A stretch of DNA of 64,000 bases from Methylobacterium sp. J-076 (GCF_022829405.1 NZ_JAKSXW010000118.1:1-64000), one strand, 5' to 3'; shown: positions 34,454 through 43,989, counted from the stretch's first letter. Notes: generated by a model from the sequence alone, not told the origin. Made by a program: numbers and translations.

Positions 34454-34816
34454 TCAGCTATTCGACTTATCGTCCGGTGTCATTGAGTCCAAGACCGCGA
34501 GGGCTTCGCGAAGCCGCTCACGGGCTTCCTCCACCCGGGCGAACGCAATCCGGTCCCTTCGCCCGACGGAGGCGAGAAATGCTTCGAGCATTTCGGGGCA
34601 ATGTTGGACAAGGCTGCGGAAATGGTGGCCCCGCGGGGCGCAGGTTCCGGAGAACCAGTTCTTCACGGTCCGCTCGCCGGCCCCGGTCCATCGTGCGACT
34701 TGCTTGACCGATGCCGGGCGTTCGCCCGGCGCACCTCTAAGCACCGTAGACACCATCGCGGCAAACGAGACCTCGTCTTCGCCCCGAAGGAACTTGCCCG
34801 TCTTCGGAAAGGACAT
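34454..34816 (-). CDS. Small HTH regulator of the comEC element
   Basis: A 120-residue protein with a helix-turn-helix at about residues 33-55 (PASVKQVARWTGAGERTVKNWF) and a helical C-terminus (ARVEEARERLREALAVLDS). CAGGAG lies before the ATG. It diverges from the recombinase gene with 79 bases between them, a place typical of a repressor controlling excision and integration. Target and partner unknown. It might also act as a directionality factor. Confidence 0.75.
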   Translation of the reverse strand: MSFPKTGKFLRGEDEVSFAAMVSTVLRGAPGERPASVKQVARWTGAGERTVKNWFSGTCAPRGHHFRSLVQHCPEMLEAFLASVGRRDRIAFARVEEARERLREALAVLDSMTPDDKSNS

Positions 34817-34895
34817 TCCACGCTCCTGTGCCTAGCTACGCCAAGACGCGGATTTTGGCCGGTGTCCCGGCTGCAAGGTTGCTAGGGAGCGGGGC

Positions 34896-36452
34896 GTGGG
34901 TCTGGGTAGGACAAGGGGCAACTCAGGAGACGAGGCCGCCCCGGCGGTCGCCTACGTGCGCATGTCGACCGATCTCCAGCGGTACTCGACCGAGAACCAG
35001 CTGGAACGCATCCGCCGCTTCGCTGAGGCTCGGGGCTTCGAGATCGTCAGAACCTACGAGGATGCCGGGCGCAGCGGCCTAACCATGGATGGACGCGAGG
35101 CGCTGCAGCGGCTGATGGCTGACGTCACGTCTGGCGCCCCCGATTTTCAGGCCATCCTCGTCTACGACGTGAGCCGATGGGGACGCTTCCAGGACGCAGA
35201 CGAGGGAGCCTACCACGAACATGTATGCCGCCGCGCCGGCATTACCGTGCACTACTGCGCCGAGCAGTTCGACAACGACGGCAGCATCGGCTCCACCCTG
35301 CTCAAAGCGGTAAAGCGCGTGATGGCGGGGGAGTACAGCCGTGAGCTGTCAGTCAAGGTCTTCGCCGGCCAGTGCAGACTGGTCCAGCGCGGCTATCGGC
35401 AGGGCGGGATGGCTGGCTACGGCCTACGGCGGCTCCTCGTCGACGAGCATGGGGGCGTCAAGGCCGAACTCGCTCAAGGTGAGCGGAAGAGCCTTCAGAC
35501 CGACCGCGTCGTCCTCGTCCCCGGCCCGGACCAGGAGGTGGCGACTGTACGGCGCATGTACTGCTTGTTCACGTCCGGCGTAGGCGAGCGCGAGATTGCC
35601 GATGGGCTCAACCGCGACGGGATCGCAACGGATCTCGGTCGTGCTTGGACGAGGGGCACAGTCCACCAGGTACTTACGAACGCAAAATACGTCGGCGATA
35701 ACGTCTTCAACCGCGTGTCCTGCAAGCTGAGGCAGCGCCGGACTGCGAACGACCCCTCGCTGTGGGTTGTAGCCAAGGGCGCCTTCACGCCCCTGGTAGA
35801 AACCCATGTCTTCGAGCGCGCCAGGGCCATCGTCGAGGAACGATGCCGCCGGTTCGATGATGGGGAACTGCTGGCCCTGCTGACGGAACTGCTGCGCGCC
35901 ACGGGGGCCCTTTCGAGCCTCGTCATCGACGAGCGCGACGACATGCCATCGAGCAGCGTCTATAGGCGCCGCTTCGGGAGCTTGCTGCGGGCCTACCGGC
36001 TCGTTGGCTACGGACCGGACCGCGACTACCGCTATCTAGAGGTCAACCGTCGCCTGCGCTCCCTTCACCCCGAAGTGGTTGCGATGATCGTGGCGGGGCT
36101 GGAAGGCGCAGGGGGCGAGGTCCTCCGCGATCCAGCGACGGATCTGCTTACGTGCAACGGCGAGTTCACCGCCTCGGTTGTGATCGCTCGGTATCAAGAG
36201 ACCGCGGCCGGCTCGGCGCGATGGCGGATACGCCTTGATGCTGGCATCGCCCCCGACGTCACCGTCGCCGTGCGCATGGGGCCGGAGAACGCCGCGCCAC
36301 TCGACTACTACGTCCTGCCGCGCATCGACATGATGGAGCCGCGCCTCCGCCTTGCGGAGTGGAACGGGCTCTTGCTCGACGGCTACCGATTCGACGACCT
36401 CGGATTCTTCTTCTCGCTGGCCGCCAGGGCCACGCTTACGGAGGCGGCATGA
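34896..36452 (+). CDS. Large serine recombinase of the comEC element
   Basis: A 518-residue site-specific recombinase. The resolvase catalytic domain (about 17-160) has R22 and S24 in YVRMSTDLQ, and YDVSRWGRFQD with D91, R94 and R97. The Recombinase domain (about 165-290) follows with GGMAGYGLRR and NRDGIATDLGRAWTRGTVHQVLTNAKYVGDNVFN. The zinc-ribbon CxxC...C pattern normal in large serine integrases is missing; instead a 200-residue C-terminus with SSSVYRRRFGSLLRAYRLVGY is seen. The start is GTG 34896 with AGGGAGC before it. Stop overlaps the next ATG. Confidence 0.92.
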   Translation: MGLGRTRGNSGDEAAPAVAYVRMSTDLQRYSTENQLERIRRFAEARGFEIVRTYEDAGRSGLTMDGREALQRLMADVTSGAPDFQAILVYDVSRWGRFQDADEGAYHEHVCRRAGITVHYCAEQFDNDGSIGSTLLKAVKRVMAGEYSRELSVKVFAGQCRLVQRGYRQGGMAGYGLRRLLVDEHGGVKAELAQGERKSLQTDRVVLVPGPDQEVATVRRMYCLFTSGVGEREIADGLNRDGIATDLGRAWTRGTVHQVLTNAKYVGDNVFNRVSCKLRQRRTANDPSLWVVAKGAFTPLVETHVFERARAIVEERCRRFDDGELLALLTELLRATGALSSLVIDERDDMPSSSVYRRRFGSLLRAYRLVGYGPDRDYRYLEVNRRLRSLHPEVVAMIVAGLEGAGGEVLRDPATDLLTCNGEFTASVVIARYQETAAGSARWRIRLDAGIAPDVTVAVRMGPENAAPLDYYVLPRIDMMEPRLRLAEWNGLLLDGYRFDDLGFFFSLAARATLTEAA

Positions 36453-37351
36453 TGGAGGAAGTGGTCAGCAGGCGGGTCGCCATGATCCCGATCGACAGGA
36501 TCACAGTGCTTAATCCTCGTGCCCGCGAGAAGCGCAAATTTAGGGAAATCGTCGAGAACATCGGCGCAGTGGGCTTGAAGCGCCCGATAACCGTCACTCG
36601 CATTCCGTCGGGTGACGGATCCGCAGCCTATGGTGTCGTGTGCGGCGAGGGGCGCCTCAAGGCTTGCGTCGCCCTCGGGCAGACAGAGGTCGCTGCCGTG
36701 ATTGTAGAGGCCAGCGAGCAGGACTGTCTGGTTATGAGCTTGGTTGAGAACTGCGCCCGGCGGCAGCACCGCCCCGCGGACCTCCTCCACGACGTCGGAA
36801 CCATGCGGAAGCGCGGCTACTCTGACGCTCAGATCGCGGCCAAGATCGGATGCACGCAGCAGTGGGTCAACATGGTCGGTGGCCTGATCGAGCGGGGCGA
36901 GGAACGCCTCCTTGCCGCGGTCGAGAACGGCGTCCTACCGCTGAGTGTCGCCGCGGAAATCGCGCGGACCGACGAAGAGGGTATGCAAGGCCTTCTCACG
37001 CAGGCCTACGCTGAGGGTAAGCTATCTGGTGGCAAGCTCGTCAAGGTGCGCCGCCTCCTTGATGCCCGTAGCAGACGGGGGCGCAAGGCTGACGACAACC
37101 CCTATGGCAAGAAGCAGCAGCCTCGGCGTCCAACCTCGACTGCCGCACTGCTACGCGTCTTCCAGCAAGAGGCTGACCGTCAGCGGGTCTTTGTAAAAAA
37201 GGCCGAGGTTACGCAGTCCCGGCTGATGTTCGTGGTCGAGGCCCTGCGTCGGCTCAAGGAGGACGGAAACTTTGTAACCCTGCTCTGCACCGAACGCCTC
37301 GACAGCATGCCGGCCGACCTCGACGCCCGCGTCTCCCGGAGGCTGGCATGA
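36449..37351 (+). CDS. ParB-like protein 1 of the comEC element
   Basis: A 300-residue ParB/KorB-type protein. The N-terminal ParB domain has CGEGRLKACVALG (GEGR, 66-69; equals the GERR box) and ENCARRQ (100-106; equals the ENLQR box), the two CTP-binding motifs of ParB. A helix-turn-helix lies at about 122-150 (YSDAQIAAKIGCTQQWVNMVGGL). The C-terminus is basic then helical. Classical ParB works with ParA and parS; no parA is present. ATGA overlap with the recombinase gene and with the next gene indicates one coupled operon. Function here unknown. Confidence 0.88.
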   Translation: MMEEVVSRRVAMIPIDRITVLNPRAREKRKFREIVENIGAVGLKRPITVTRIPSGDGSAAYGVVCGEGRLKACVALGQTEVAAVIVEASEQDCLVMSLVENCARRQHRPADLLHDVGTMRKRGYSDAQIAAKIGCTQQWVNMVGGLIERGEERLLAAVENGVLPLSVAAEIARTDEEGMQGLLTQAYAEGKLSGGKLVKVRRLLDARSRRGRKADDNPYGKKQQPRRPTSTAALLRVFQQEADRQRVFVKKAEVTQSRLMFVVEALRRLKEDGNFVTLLCTERLDSMPADLDARVSRRLA

Positions 37352-38256
37352 GCGCGGTCGAGAAACGTAACTTTATACTTGGGTTCGAGCCCGAGTTGCT
37401 CGTCGTGCCAATCGCCGCGCTGATGCCAGTCAAGACGCTGCGGCCAACGTTGAAGGCGAGCCACAAGTACGCTCAGATAGCCCAATCCATCCGGGAGATC
37501 GGCCTAGTGGAGCCGCCAGTCGTCGCCCGCGATCCCGCAACCCCGGGCCGTTACCTCCTCCTCGATGGCCACCTTCGGGTGGAGATCCTCAAGGACGAGG
37601 GCCGGACCGACGTCGAGTGCCTTGTGTCTACGGACGACGAGGCTCTGACCTACAACCGTAGCGTCAACCGGATCTCACCGGTGATGCAGCGAGCCATGAT
37701 CCTGCGGGCCTTGGAGCGGGGCGTGCCAGAGGCGAAGATCGCCGCCGCCATGTCCCTGGAGGCGGCCAGCGTGAAGCGGCGCGTGAAGATGCTCGACGGC
37801 ATCTGCGCCGAGGCCGTTTCGCAGCTCAACGATAGGCACTGTCCACTCTCAGTGTTCGACATCCTTCGGAAGATGAAGCCACTGCGCCAGATGGCCGCCG
37901 CCGAGTTGATGGTCCAGCACAACAATTTTAGCGTGGCCTACGCGTCCGCCATACTGGCTGGCACCCCGCTAGCGGATCTCGTTGTCGGTTCGAAGCCGAC
38001 ACCCAAGAATGTAACCCCGGCCGCGATGGCGCGGCTGGAGCGGGAGCTGGACAACCTACAATCAGCCGTAGGCGAAGTGCAGGAGTCGTTCAGTCGAGAC
38101 AACCTGCACCTGACGGTCGCCAAAGGATACCTGAAGAAGCTACTCGCTAATCGTTCGATGTATCGATTTCTGACAGACAACTATCCGGAACTGCTGGAGC
38201 AGTTCCAGACGATTGCGGACGTAACGTCGACCCTACCTGCAGATACAGCGGCTTAA
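37348..38256 (+). CDS. ParB/RepB-like protein 2 of the comEC element
   Basis: A 302-residue protein related to the previous one but different. Its ParB-like domain has YLLLDGHLRVEILKDEG (DGHLR at 73-77) in place of GERR, and NRSVNRIS in place of ENLQR, so CTP binding may be lost. A helix-turn-helix follows (VPEAKIAAAMSLEAASVKRRVKMLDGI). The C-terminal 170 residues resemble the RepB plasmid-partition C-terminal domain (MKPLRQMAAAELMV and AKGYLKKLLAN). It overlaps the previous gene by ATGA and ends 19 bases before the right repeat. Confidence 0.85.
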   Translation: MSAVEKRNFILGFEPELLVVPIAALMPVKTLRPTLKASHKYAQIAQSIREIGLVEPPVVARDPATPGRYLLLDGHLRVEILKDEGRTDVECLVSTDDEALTYNRSVNRISPVMQRAMILRALERGVPEAKIAAAMSLEAASVKRRVKMLDGICAEAVSQLNDRHCPLSVFDILRKMKPLRQMAAAELMVQHNNFSVAYASAILAGTPLADLVVGSKPTPKNVTPAAMARLERELDNLQSAVGEVQESFSRDNLHLTVAKGYLKKLLANRSMYRFLTDNYPELLEQFQTIADVTSTLPADTAA

Positions 38257-39132
38257 GGCCCTTGAAGACGTTACCACGTGGTAGATGCCGGCCGCGCGCA
38301 GGGCGTCGTTGGCCGCGGGGCCGATGAGCCCGCGCTTGCCCGTGACGAGGGCCGCGGCGACGGCGCCGGGCTGGCCGCCGGAGCCGTCGGCGATCCGCCG
38401 GGTCAGGCTGTTGCGGGCGTCGTCCAGGGCGGCGGCGAGGCGCAGCCCCAGGGGCGGATCGGCGGCGGGCCGCACCGCGATCGCGCCCACCAGCGAGCCC
38501 ACCGCGCCGATGCCCTGGAAGTAGGCGTCCCGGGCGAAGTCGTAGCCGCCGGGCCGGGCCGCCTCGGGCGGGGGCAGCAGCCGCGCCGTGGCGCTCAGGG
38601 CGTCCCCCGGCCGGAGCGGGGGCGCCTTGCGGACGGTCACCCGCACCCGGTGCGGGCGCGTCTCCGGGGGGAGCGTCCCGAGGGTCTCGACCCGCAGGAT
38701 CAGCCGCGCGCCCTCCTCGCGCTCCTCCAGGGCCTCGATCACGCCGGCCAGGGGCGCGACGAGCGTCCGCGTCAGCACGGGCGCGGCGACGCGCTGGACC
38801 CGCCACGCGGCGGCGGCGAAGCCGAAGCAGCCGAAGGCGAGGCCGAGGCTCAGGGCGAGCAGGCCCGGCCGCGCCCCGAGCCGCCCGGCGAGGGCGAGGC
38901 AGGCCGCCCCCGCGATCAGCGGCGCGGGCAGAAAGGGGGACCCGTCGGCGGCGGCGAAGAAGACGAGGATGCCGGCCCCGAAGGCGACGGCGAGCCAGGG
39001 GAAGAGCCGCCGCTGCCCGGCCTCCCGGGCGAGGGCGTCGAGGAAGCGGCCGCGCAGGGCGAGGAGCGCCCGGTCGGACACGCGGACGAGGGAGGCCGAG
39101 CCCCCGATCGTCCCCGCGCCGATCCCCCGCAT
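38233..39132 (-). pseudogene. comEC: comEC, N-terminal part (truncated by the insertion)
   Basis: About 285 native residues of ComEC: a DUF4131-type N-terminal region with membrane helices (FPWLAVAFGAGILVFF) and the OB-like external domain up to NDALRAAGIYHVV. Then 14 residues encoded by the element end the frame at 38233. The likely start is ATG 39132 (MRGIGAGTIGG); a longer frame to 39351 overlaps gltX and lacks support. It still encodes a membrane fragment, but no channel can form from it alone. Confidence 0.88.
38276..38282. repeat. attR core (ACGTGGT)
   Basis: Right copy of the crossover repeat, part of the perfect palindrome ACCACGTGGT (38273-38282). Right of it comEC resumes (AGATGCCGGCCGC). 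Confidence 0.85.
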
Positions 39133-39398
39133 CCCCGCCACCCGCGTGCCCGCCCACGATGCCGCAGGCGCCGCCGGATTCCTAACCCGCCGCAGCGCCC
39201 GGGGGACAGCCTTCGGACCGGAATGAAGCGATCTCACCCCCAGGGCACTTGACCCGGCGGGCGGAGCAATGCCCTGTCGGCCCGAGCGATCCGCACCGAG
39301 GCGACGACGCGAGCGGGGATCGATCCCCCGCCGCCGCGCTTTCCACCGCAATCCGGGCCCCGGCCGCCGCCGACCCCTCCGCCAGTCCGAAAATACAG

Positions 39399-40826
39399 AT
39401 GTCGTCAGCCGTCGTCACGCGCTTCGCCCCCTCCCCCACCGGCTTCCTGCATATCGGCGGGGCGCGCACCGCCTTGTTCAACTGGCTCTACGCCCGCCAC
39501 CATGGCGGGCGGATGCTGCTGCGCATCGAGGACACGGACCGCGAGCGCTCGACCAAGGCGGCGATCGACGCGATCCTGGAGGGCATGGCCTGGCTCGGCC
39601 TCGACTGGGACGGCGACGTGGTGTTCCAGTTCGCCCGGGCCGAGCGCCACCGGGAGGTGGTGGAGGGCCTGGTGGCGGCCGGCCGCGCCTATCGCTGCTA
39701 CGCCACGCCGGACGAGCTGACCCAGATGCGCGAGCAGGCCCGCGCCGAGGGCCGCCCGCTGCGCTACGACGGGCGCTGGCGCGACCGCGACCCGTCCGAG
39801 GCCCCCGAGGGCGTGCGGCCGGTGATCCGCCTGAAGGCGCCGACCGAGGGCGAGACGGTGGTGGACGACGCGGTGCAGGGCCGCGTCACCTGGGCGAACC
39901 GCGATCTCGACGACCTCGTCCTGCTCCGCTCGGACGGGACGCCGACCTACATGCTCGCCGTGGTGGTGGACGACCACGACATGGGCGTCACGCAGATCAT
40001 CCGCGGCGACGACCACCTCACCAACGCCGCCCGGCAGAGCCAGATCTTCGCGGCGCTCGGCTGGGAGGCGCCGCGCATGGCGCACATCCCGCTGATCCAC
40101 GGGGCGGATGGGGCCAAGCTCTCGAAGCGCCACGGGGCGCTCGGCGTCGAGGCCTACCGCGACCTCGGCTACCTGCCCTCGGCCCTGCGCAACTACCTCG
40201 TCCGGCTCGGCTGGAGCCACGGCGACCAGGAGGTGTTCTCCACGCAGGAGATGGTGGCGGCCTTCGACCTCGGCGCGGTGGGGCGCTCCCCCGCCCGGTT
40301 CGATTTCGCCAAGCTCGCCAACCTCAACGGCCTCTACATCCGCCAGAGCGCGGATGCCGACCTCGTGGCCGCCATCGAGGCGATCCTGCCCCATGTCGGC
40401 GGGGAGCGCGGCATCCCCTCGCCCCTGCCCGGCGACCTCCGGGACGCCCTGACCCTGGCGATGCCGGGGCTGAAGGAGCGGGCGAAGACGCTGATCGAAC
40501 TCCTCGACAGCGCCTACTACCTCACCGCCGCCCGGCCGCTGGTGCCGGACGAGAAGGCCCGCGCCCTCCTCTCCGACGAGGGCCGCGCCCGGATCGCCGC
40601 CGTGCTGCCGGCCCTCGAGGCCCTGCCCGACTGGAGCGCGGCGGCCACCGAGGGCGCCGTGCGCCAGCACGCCGAGGCCACCGGCTGCAAGCTCGGGCAG
40701 GTGGCCCAGCCCCTGCGGGCGGCCCTCACCGGGCGCACGACCTCCCCGCCCCTGTTCGACGTGATGGCCGTGCTGGGCCGCGCCGAGAGCCTCGCCCGGC
40801 TGGGCGATCAGGTGCCGCAGGGCTGA
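39399..40826 (+). CDS. gltX: Glutamyl-tRNA synthetase
   Basis: A 475-residue class I synthetase that charges tRNA-Glu. The HIGH motif is [12 protein letters not shown] near the N-terminus and the KMSKS motif is KLSKRHG. The family segment [30 protein letters not shown] is intact and length is normal. Start at 39399 by homology with [13 protein letters not shown]. It diverges from comEC. The order lexA-comEC-gltX-gltA is typical of alphaproteobacteria. Confidence 0.97.
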   Translation: MSSAVVTRFAPSPTGFLHIGGARTALFNWLYARHHGGRMLLRIEDTDRERSTKAAIDAILEGMAWLGLDWDGDVVFQFARAERHREVVEGLVAAGRAYRCYATPDELTQMREQARAEGRPLRYDGRWRDRDPSEAPEGVRPVIRLKAPTEGETVVDDAVQGRVTWANRDLDDLVLLRSDGTPTYMLAVVVDDHDMGVTQIIRGDDHLTNAARQSQIFAALGWEAPRMAHIPLIHGADGAKLSKRHGALGVEAYRDLGYLPSALRNYLVRLGWSHGDQEVFSTQEMVAAFDLGAVGRSPARFDFAKLANLNGLYIRQSADADLVAAIEAILPHVGGERGIPSPLPGDLRDALTLAMPGLKERAKTLIELLDSAYYLTAARPLVPDEKARALLSDEGRARIAAVLPALEALPDWSAAATEGAVRQHAEATGCKLGQVAQPLRAALTGRTTSPPLFDVMAVLGRAESLARLGDQVPQG

Positions 40827-40828
40827 GG

Positions 40829-40861
40829 CGGCCGGAACACCCTCCGGCGGCCCGTTTTTCG
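40829..40861 (+). terminator. Terminator after gltX
   Basis: A GC-rich stem built on GCCGGA / TCCGGC, followed after GGCCCG by TTTTTC, directly downstream of the gltX stop codon. Confidence 0.7.
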
Positions 40862-41030
40862 CATTGCGGGGGGCGGGCTTTGTCACCCGCCCCGTTGCCG
40901 CTGCAGTGCCGTTCGGCTAACCGAGGGTTCTGTGAGCAACTGCAAAAACTGCGGTGCGCTCATCGGTCCGGGGTCGCCTCGGGGGAGCGGGTCCGGCCTC
41001 GTCACGTCCCACTAGAAGGGTCCACGTCCC

Positions 41031-42320
41031 ATGAGCGCCACCAGCACCATCACCGTGGACGGAAAGCAGATCGACCTGCCGGTGAAATCCGGCACGATCG
41101 GGCCGGACGTCGTCGATATCGGCAAGCTCTACGCGCAGACGGGCGCCTTCACCTTCGATCCCGGCTTCACCTCGACCGCCTCGTGCGAATCGAAGATCAC
41201 CTACATCGACGGTGACGAGGGCGTGCTGCTCTACCGCGGCTACCCGATCGAGCAGCTCGCCGAGCAGGGCGACTTCCTCGAGACCTGCTACCTGATGCTG
41301 TTCGGCGCCCTGCCGACCGAGGCCCAGAAGGCCGACTTCGATTACCGCGTCACGCGCCACACGATGGTGCACGACCAGATGAACCGGTTCTTCACCGGCT
41401 TCCGCCGCGACGCACACCCGATGGCGGTGATGGTCGCCTCCGTCGGCGCCCTCTCGGCCTTCTACCACGACTCGACGGACATCACCGACGAGAACCAGCG
41501 GATGATCGCCTCCATCCGCATGATCGCCAAGATGCCGACGCTCGCGGCCATGGCCTACAAGTACTCGATCGGCCAGCCCTTCGTCTATCCGAAGAACGAT
41601 CTCGACTACACCTCGAACTTCCTGCGGATGTGTTACGCGGTGCCGTGCGAGGAGTATGAGGTCAACCCGGTCTTCGCCAAGGCGCTGGACAAGATCTTCA
41701 TCCTGCACGCGGACCACGAGCAGAACGCCTCGACCTCGACGGTGCGGCTGGCGGGCTCCTCGGGCGCCAACCCCTTCGCCTGCATCGCGGCCGGCGTCGC
41801 CTGCCTCTGGGGCCCGGCCCATGGCGGCGCCAACGAGGCGGCGCTGAAGATGCTGATGGAGATCGGCACCCCCGAGAGCGTCGGCAAGTACGTCGCCAAG
41901 GCCAAGGATAAGAACGATCCGTTCCGCCTGATGGGCTTCGGCCACCGGGTCTACAAGAACTACGACCCCCGTGCCCGCCTGATGCAGAAGGTGACGCACG
42001 AGGTCCTCAAGGAGCTCGGCCACCAGAACGACCCGCTGCTGGAAGTGGCGGTGCAGCTGGAGCAGATCGCCCTCAAGGACGAGTACTTCATCGAGAAGAA
42101 GCTCTACCCGAACATCGACTTCTATTCGGGCATCACCCTGAAGGCGATGGGCTTCCCGACCGACATGTTCACGGTGCTGTTCGCCGTCGCCCGCACCGTG
42201 GGCTGGATCGCCCAGTGGGCCGAGATGATCGAGGACCCGATGCAGAAGATCGGCCGTCCGCGCCAGCTCTATGTCGGCCCGGCCAAGCGGGACTACGTGC
42301 CCCTCGACGCCCGCAGCTGA
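41031..42320 (+). CDS. gltA: Citrate synthase
   Basis: A 429-residue type II (hexameric, NADH-sensitive kind) citrate synthase, condensing acetyl-CoA with oxaloacetate. Catalytic regions: [39 protein letters not shown] and [15 protein letters not shown], with the catalytic His/His/Asp set. Full length. It follows gltX with about 205 bases between, including the gltX terminator, so it probably has its own promoter. Confidence 0.98.
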   Translation: MSATSTITVDGKQIDLPVKSGTIGPDVVDIGKLYAQTGAFTFDPGFTSTASCESKITYIDGDEGVLLYRGYPIEQLAEQGDFLETCYLMLFGALPTEAQKADFDYRVTRHTMVHDQMNRFFTGFRRDAHPMAVMVASVGALSAFYHDSTDITDENQRMIASIRMIAKMPTLAAMAYKYSIGQPFVYPKNDLDYTSNFLRMCYAVPCEEYEVNPVFAKALDKIFILHADHEQNASTSTVRLAGSSGANPFACIAAGVACLWGPAHGGANEAALKMLMEIGTPESVGKYVAKAKDKNDPFRLMGFGHRVYKNYDPRARLMQKVTHEVLKELGHQNDPLLEVAVQLEQIALKDEYFIEKKLYPNIDFYSGITLKAMGFPTDMFTVLFAVARTVGWIAQWAEMIEDPMQKIGRPRQLYVGPAKRDYVPLDARS

Positions 42321-42342
42321 GGCGTCGCACCCCGGATGACGG

Positions 42343-42368
42343 AAGGCGGCCCCCGGGCCGCCTTTCTT
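42343..42368 (+). terminator. Terminator after gltA
   Basis: AAGGCGGCCC / GGGCCGCCTT stem with a short C-rich loop and TTTCTT after it, 23 bases after the gltA stop. The remaining 290 bases up to the ccr start hold no gene that I support and probably contain the ccr promoter. Confidence 0.85.
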
Positions 42369-42659
42369 CGTTCGGGGCCCCTCCTTCGTCCATCACGGCC
42401 TCCGCGGCCGACGGAAAGGGCCTTTCCCCCGCCGTTGGCGCGACGGACTGCCTCCGGAAGGCGGCCGAATAATCTTGATCCACCGGAAAAATGGATTTTG
42501 AAGATGCGTCCCGTCCCCTTCGGACGGGCCGTTCTTTGGGCGGGCGCGGCGCTTTCTCAGACTTTCGGCCCACTTGGACGCCTCCGGCATCGCCGCTATA
42601 GCCAGACACTGAAGAACCGCGGCGCTGCAATAAGACCGCGTGTGAGCGAGGAGATCGAG

Positions 42660-43949
42660 ATGGCGGCGAGCGCTGCGGTCCAGCCGGCGGGCAGCGAGGT
42701 CAAGGACCTCTACGAGATGGGTGAGATCCCCCCGCTCGGTCACGTGCCGGCCAAGATGTATGCCTGGGCGATCCGGCGCGAGCGCCACGGGCCGCCGGAG
42801 CAGTCGCACCTGCTCGAAGTGCTGCCGGTCTGGGAGATCGGCGACGACGAGGTGCTGGTCTACGTCATGGCCGCCGGCGTGAACTACAACGGCGTCTGGG
42901 CCGGCCTCGGCGAGCCGATCTCGCCCTTCGACGTGCACAAGGGCGAGTACCACATCGCCGGCTCCGACGCGTCGGGCATCGTCTGGAAGGTCGGCGCCAA
43001 GGTGAAGCGCTGGAAGGTCGGGGACGAGGTCATCGTCCACTGCAACCAGGACGACGGCGACGACGAGGAGTGCAACGGCGGCGACCCGATGTTCTCCCCC
43101 ACCCAGCGGATCTGGGGCTACGAGACCGGGGACGGCTCCTTCGCGCAGTACTGCCGGGTGCAGTCGCGCCAGCTGATGCACCGGCCCAAGCACCTCACCT
43201 GGGAGGAGGCGGCCTGCTACACCCTCACCCTCGCCACGGCCTACCGGATGCTGTTCGGCCACGCCCCGCACACCGTGCGGCCGGGCCAGAACGTGCTGAT
43301 CTGGGGCGCCTCCGGCGGCCTCGGGGTGTTCGGCGTGCAGCTCTGCGCGGCGTCCGGTGCCAACGCCATCGCGGTGATCTCGGACGAGTCGAAGCGCGAC
43401 TACGTGATGAGCCTCGGCGCCAAGGGCGTCATCAACCGCAAGGACTTCGACTGCTGGGGCCAGCTGCCGAAGGTGAACTCGCCGGAGTTCCACGCCTGGA
43501 CCAAGGAAGCCCGCAAGTTCGGCAAGGCGATCTGGGACATCACCGGCAAGGGCAACGACGTCGATATCGTGTTCGAGCACCCCGGCGAGGCGACCTTCCC
43601 GGTCTCGGCCCTCGTGGTGAAGCGCGGCGGCATGGTGGTGTTCTGCGCCGGCACCACCGGCTTCAACATCACCTTCGACGCCCGCTACGTGTGGATGCGC
43701 CAGAAGCGCATCCAGGGCTCGCATTTCGCCCACCTCAAGCAGGCGTCGTCGGCCAACCAGTTCGTCCTCGACCGGCGGATCGACCCGTGCATGAGCGAGG
43801 TGTTCCCCTGGGACAAGATCCCCCAGGCGCACACCAAGATGTGGAAGAACCAGCACCCGCCGGGCAACATGGCCTGCCTCGTCAACTCCCCCCGCGCCGG
43901 TCTGCGCACGGTGGAGGACGTGATCGAGGCCGGTCCGCTCAAGCGGTAA
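42660..43949 (+). CDS. ccr: Crotonyl-CoA carboxylase/reductase
   Basis: A 429-residue medium-chain dehydrogenase/reductase. It reductively carboxylates crotonyl-CoA to ethylmalonyl-CoA with NADPH and CO2, the key step of the ethylmalonyl-CoA pathway for acetyl-CoA assimilation and glyoxylate regeneration in Methylobacterium. Seen here: AAGVNYNGVWAGLGEPIS, HCNQDDGDDEECNGGDPMFSP, the Rossmann motif GASGGLGVFGVQL and FEHPGEATFPVSALVVKRGGMVVFCAGTTGFN, all typical of Ccr. GAGGAG lies before ATG 42660. Confidence 0.97.
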   Translation: MAASAAVQPAGSEVKDLYEMGEIPPLGHVPAKMYAWAIRRERHGPPEQSHLLEVLPVWEIGDDEVLVYVMAAGVNYNGVWAGLGEPISPFDVHKGEYHIAGSDASGIVWKVGAKVKRWKVGDEVIVHCNQDDGDDEECNGGDPMFSPTQRIWGYETGDGSFAQYCRVQSRQLMHRPKHLTWEEAACYTLTLATAYRMLFGHAPHTVRPGQNVLIWGASGGLGVFGVQLCAASGANAIAVISDESKRDYVMSLGAKGVINRKDFDCWGQLPKVNSPEFHAWTKEARKFGKAIWDITGKGNDVDIVFEHPGEATFPVSALVVKRGGMVVFCAGTTGFNITFDARYVWMRQKRIQGSHFAHLKQASSANQFVLDRRIDPCMSEVFPWDKIPQAHTKMWKNQHPPGNMACLVNSPRAGLRTVEDVIEAGPLKR

Positions 43950-43960
43950 GCCGCGCCCTG

Positions 43961-43989
43961 GGGCAGCGCCGCCCGGTGCGGTGCTGCCC
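43961..43989 (+). terminator. Hairpin after ccr
   Basis: GGGCAGC / GCTGCCC stem with an inner GC-rich loop, 12 bases after the ccr stop. No T-tract. Confidence 0.5.

Larger units (their letters stand above)
34183..38282 (+). mobile_element. 4.09-kb serine recombinase/ParB/ParB element inserted in comEC
   Basis: The element is defined by the two comEC halves and by a 7-bp direct repeat ACGTGGT at 34183-34189 and 38276-38282. Removal of one repeat plus the interior (4,093 bases) restores one comEC frame. Content: an HTH gene (leftward) and three overlapped rightward genes. Base composition is lower in GC than the flanks, with many A/T third positions. No cargo, resistance, toxin or transfer gene is present. 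The recombinase probably made the insertion (inference from gene type and clean junctions). Confidence 0.9.

Noticed and set aside
34260..34835. Plus-strand 191-residue open frame at the element left end
   Set aside because: Antisense to the HTH gene, which has a better ribosome-binding site and a recognisable fold. No family resemblance.
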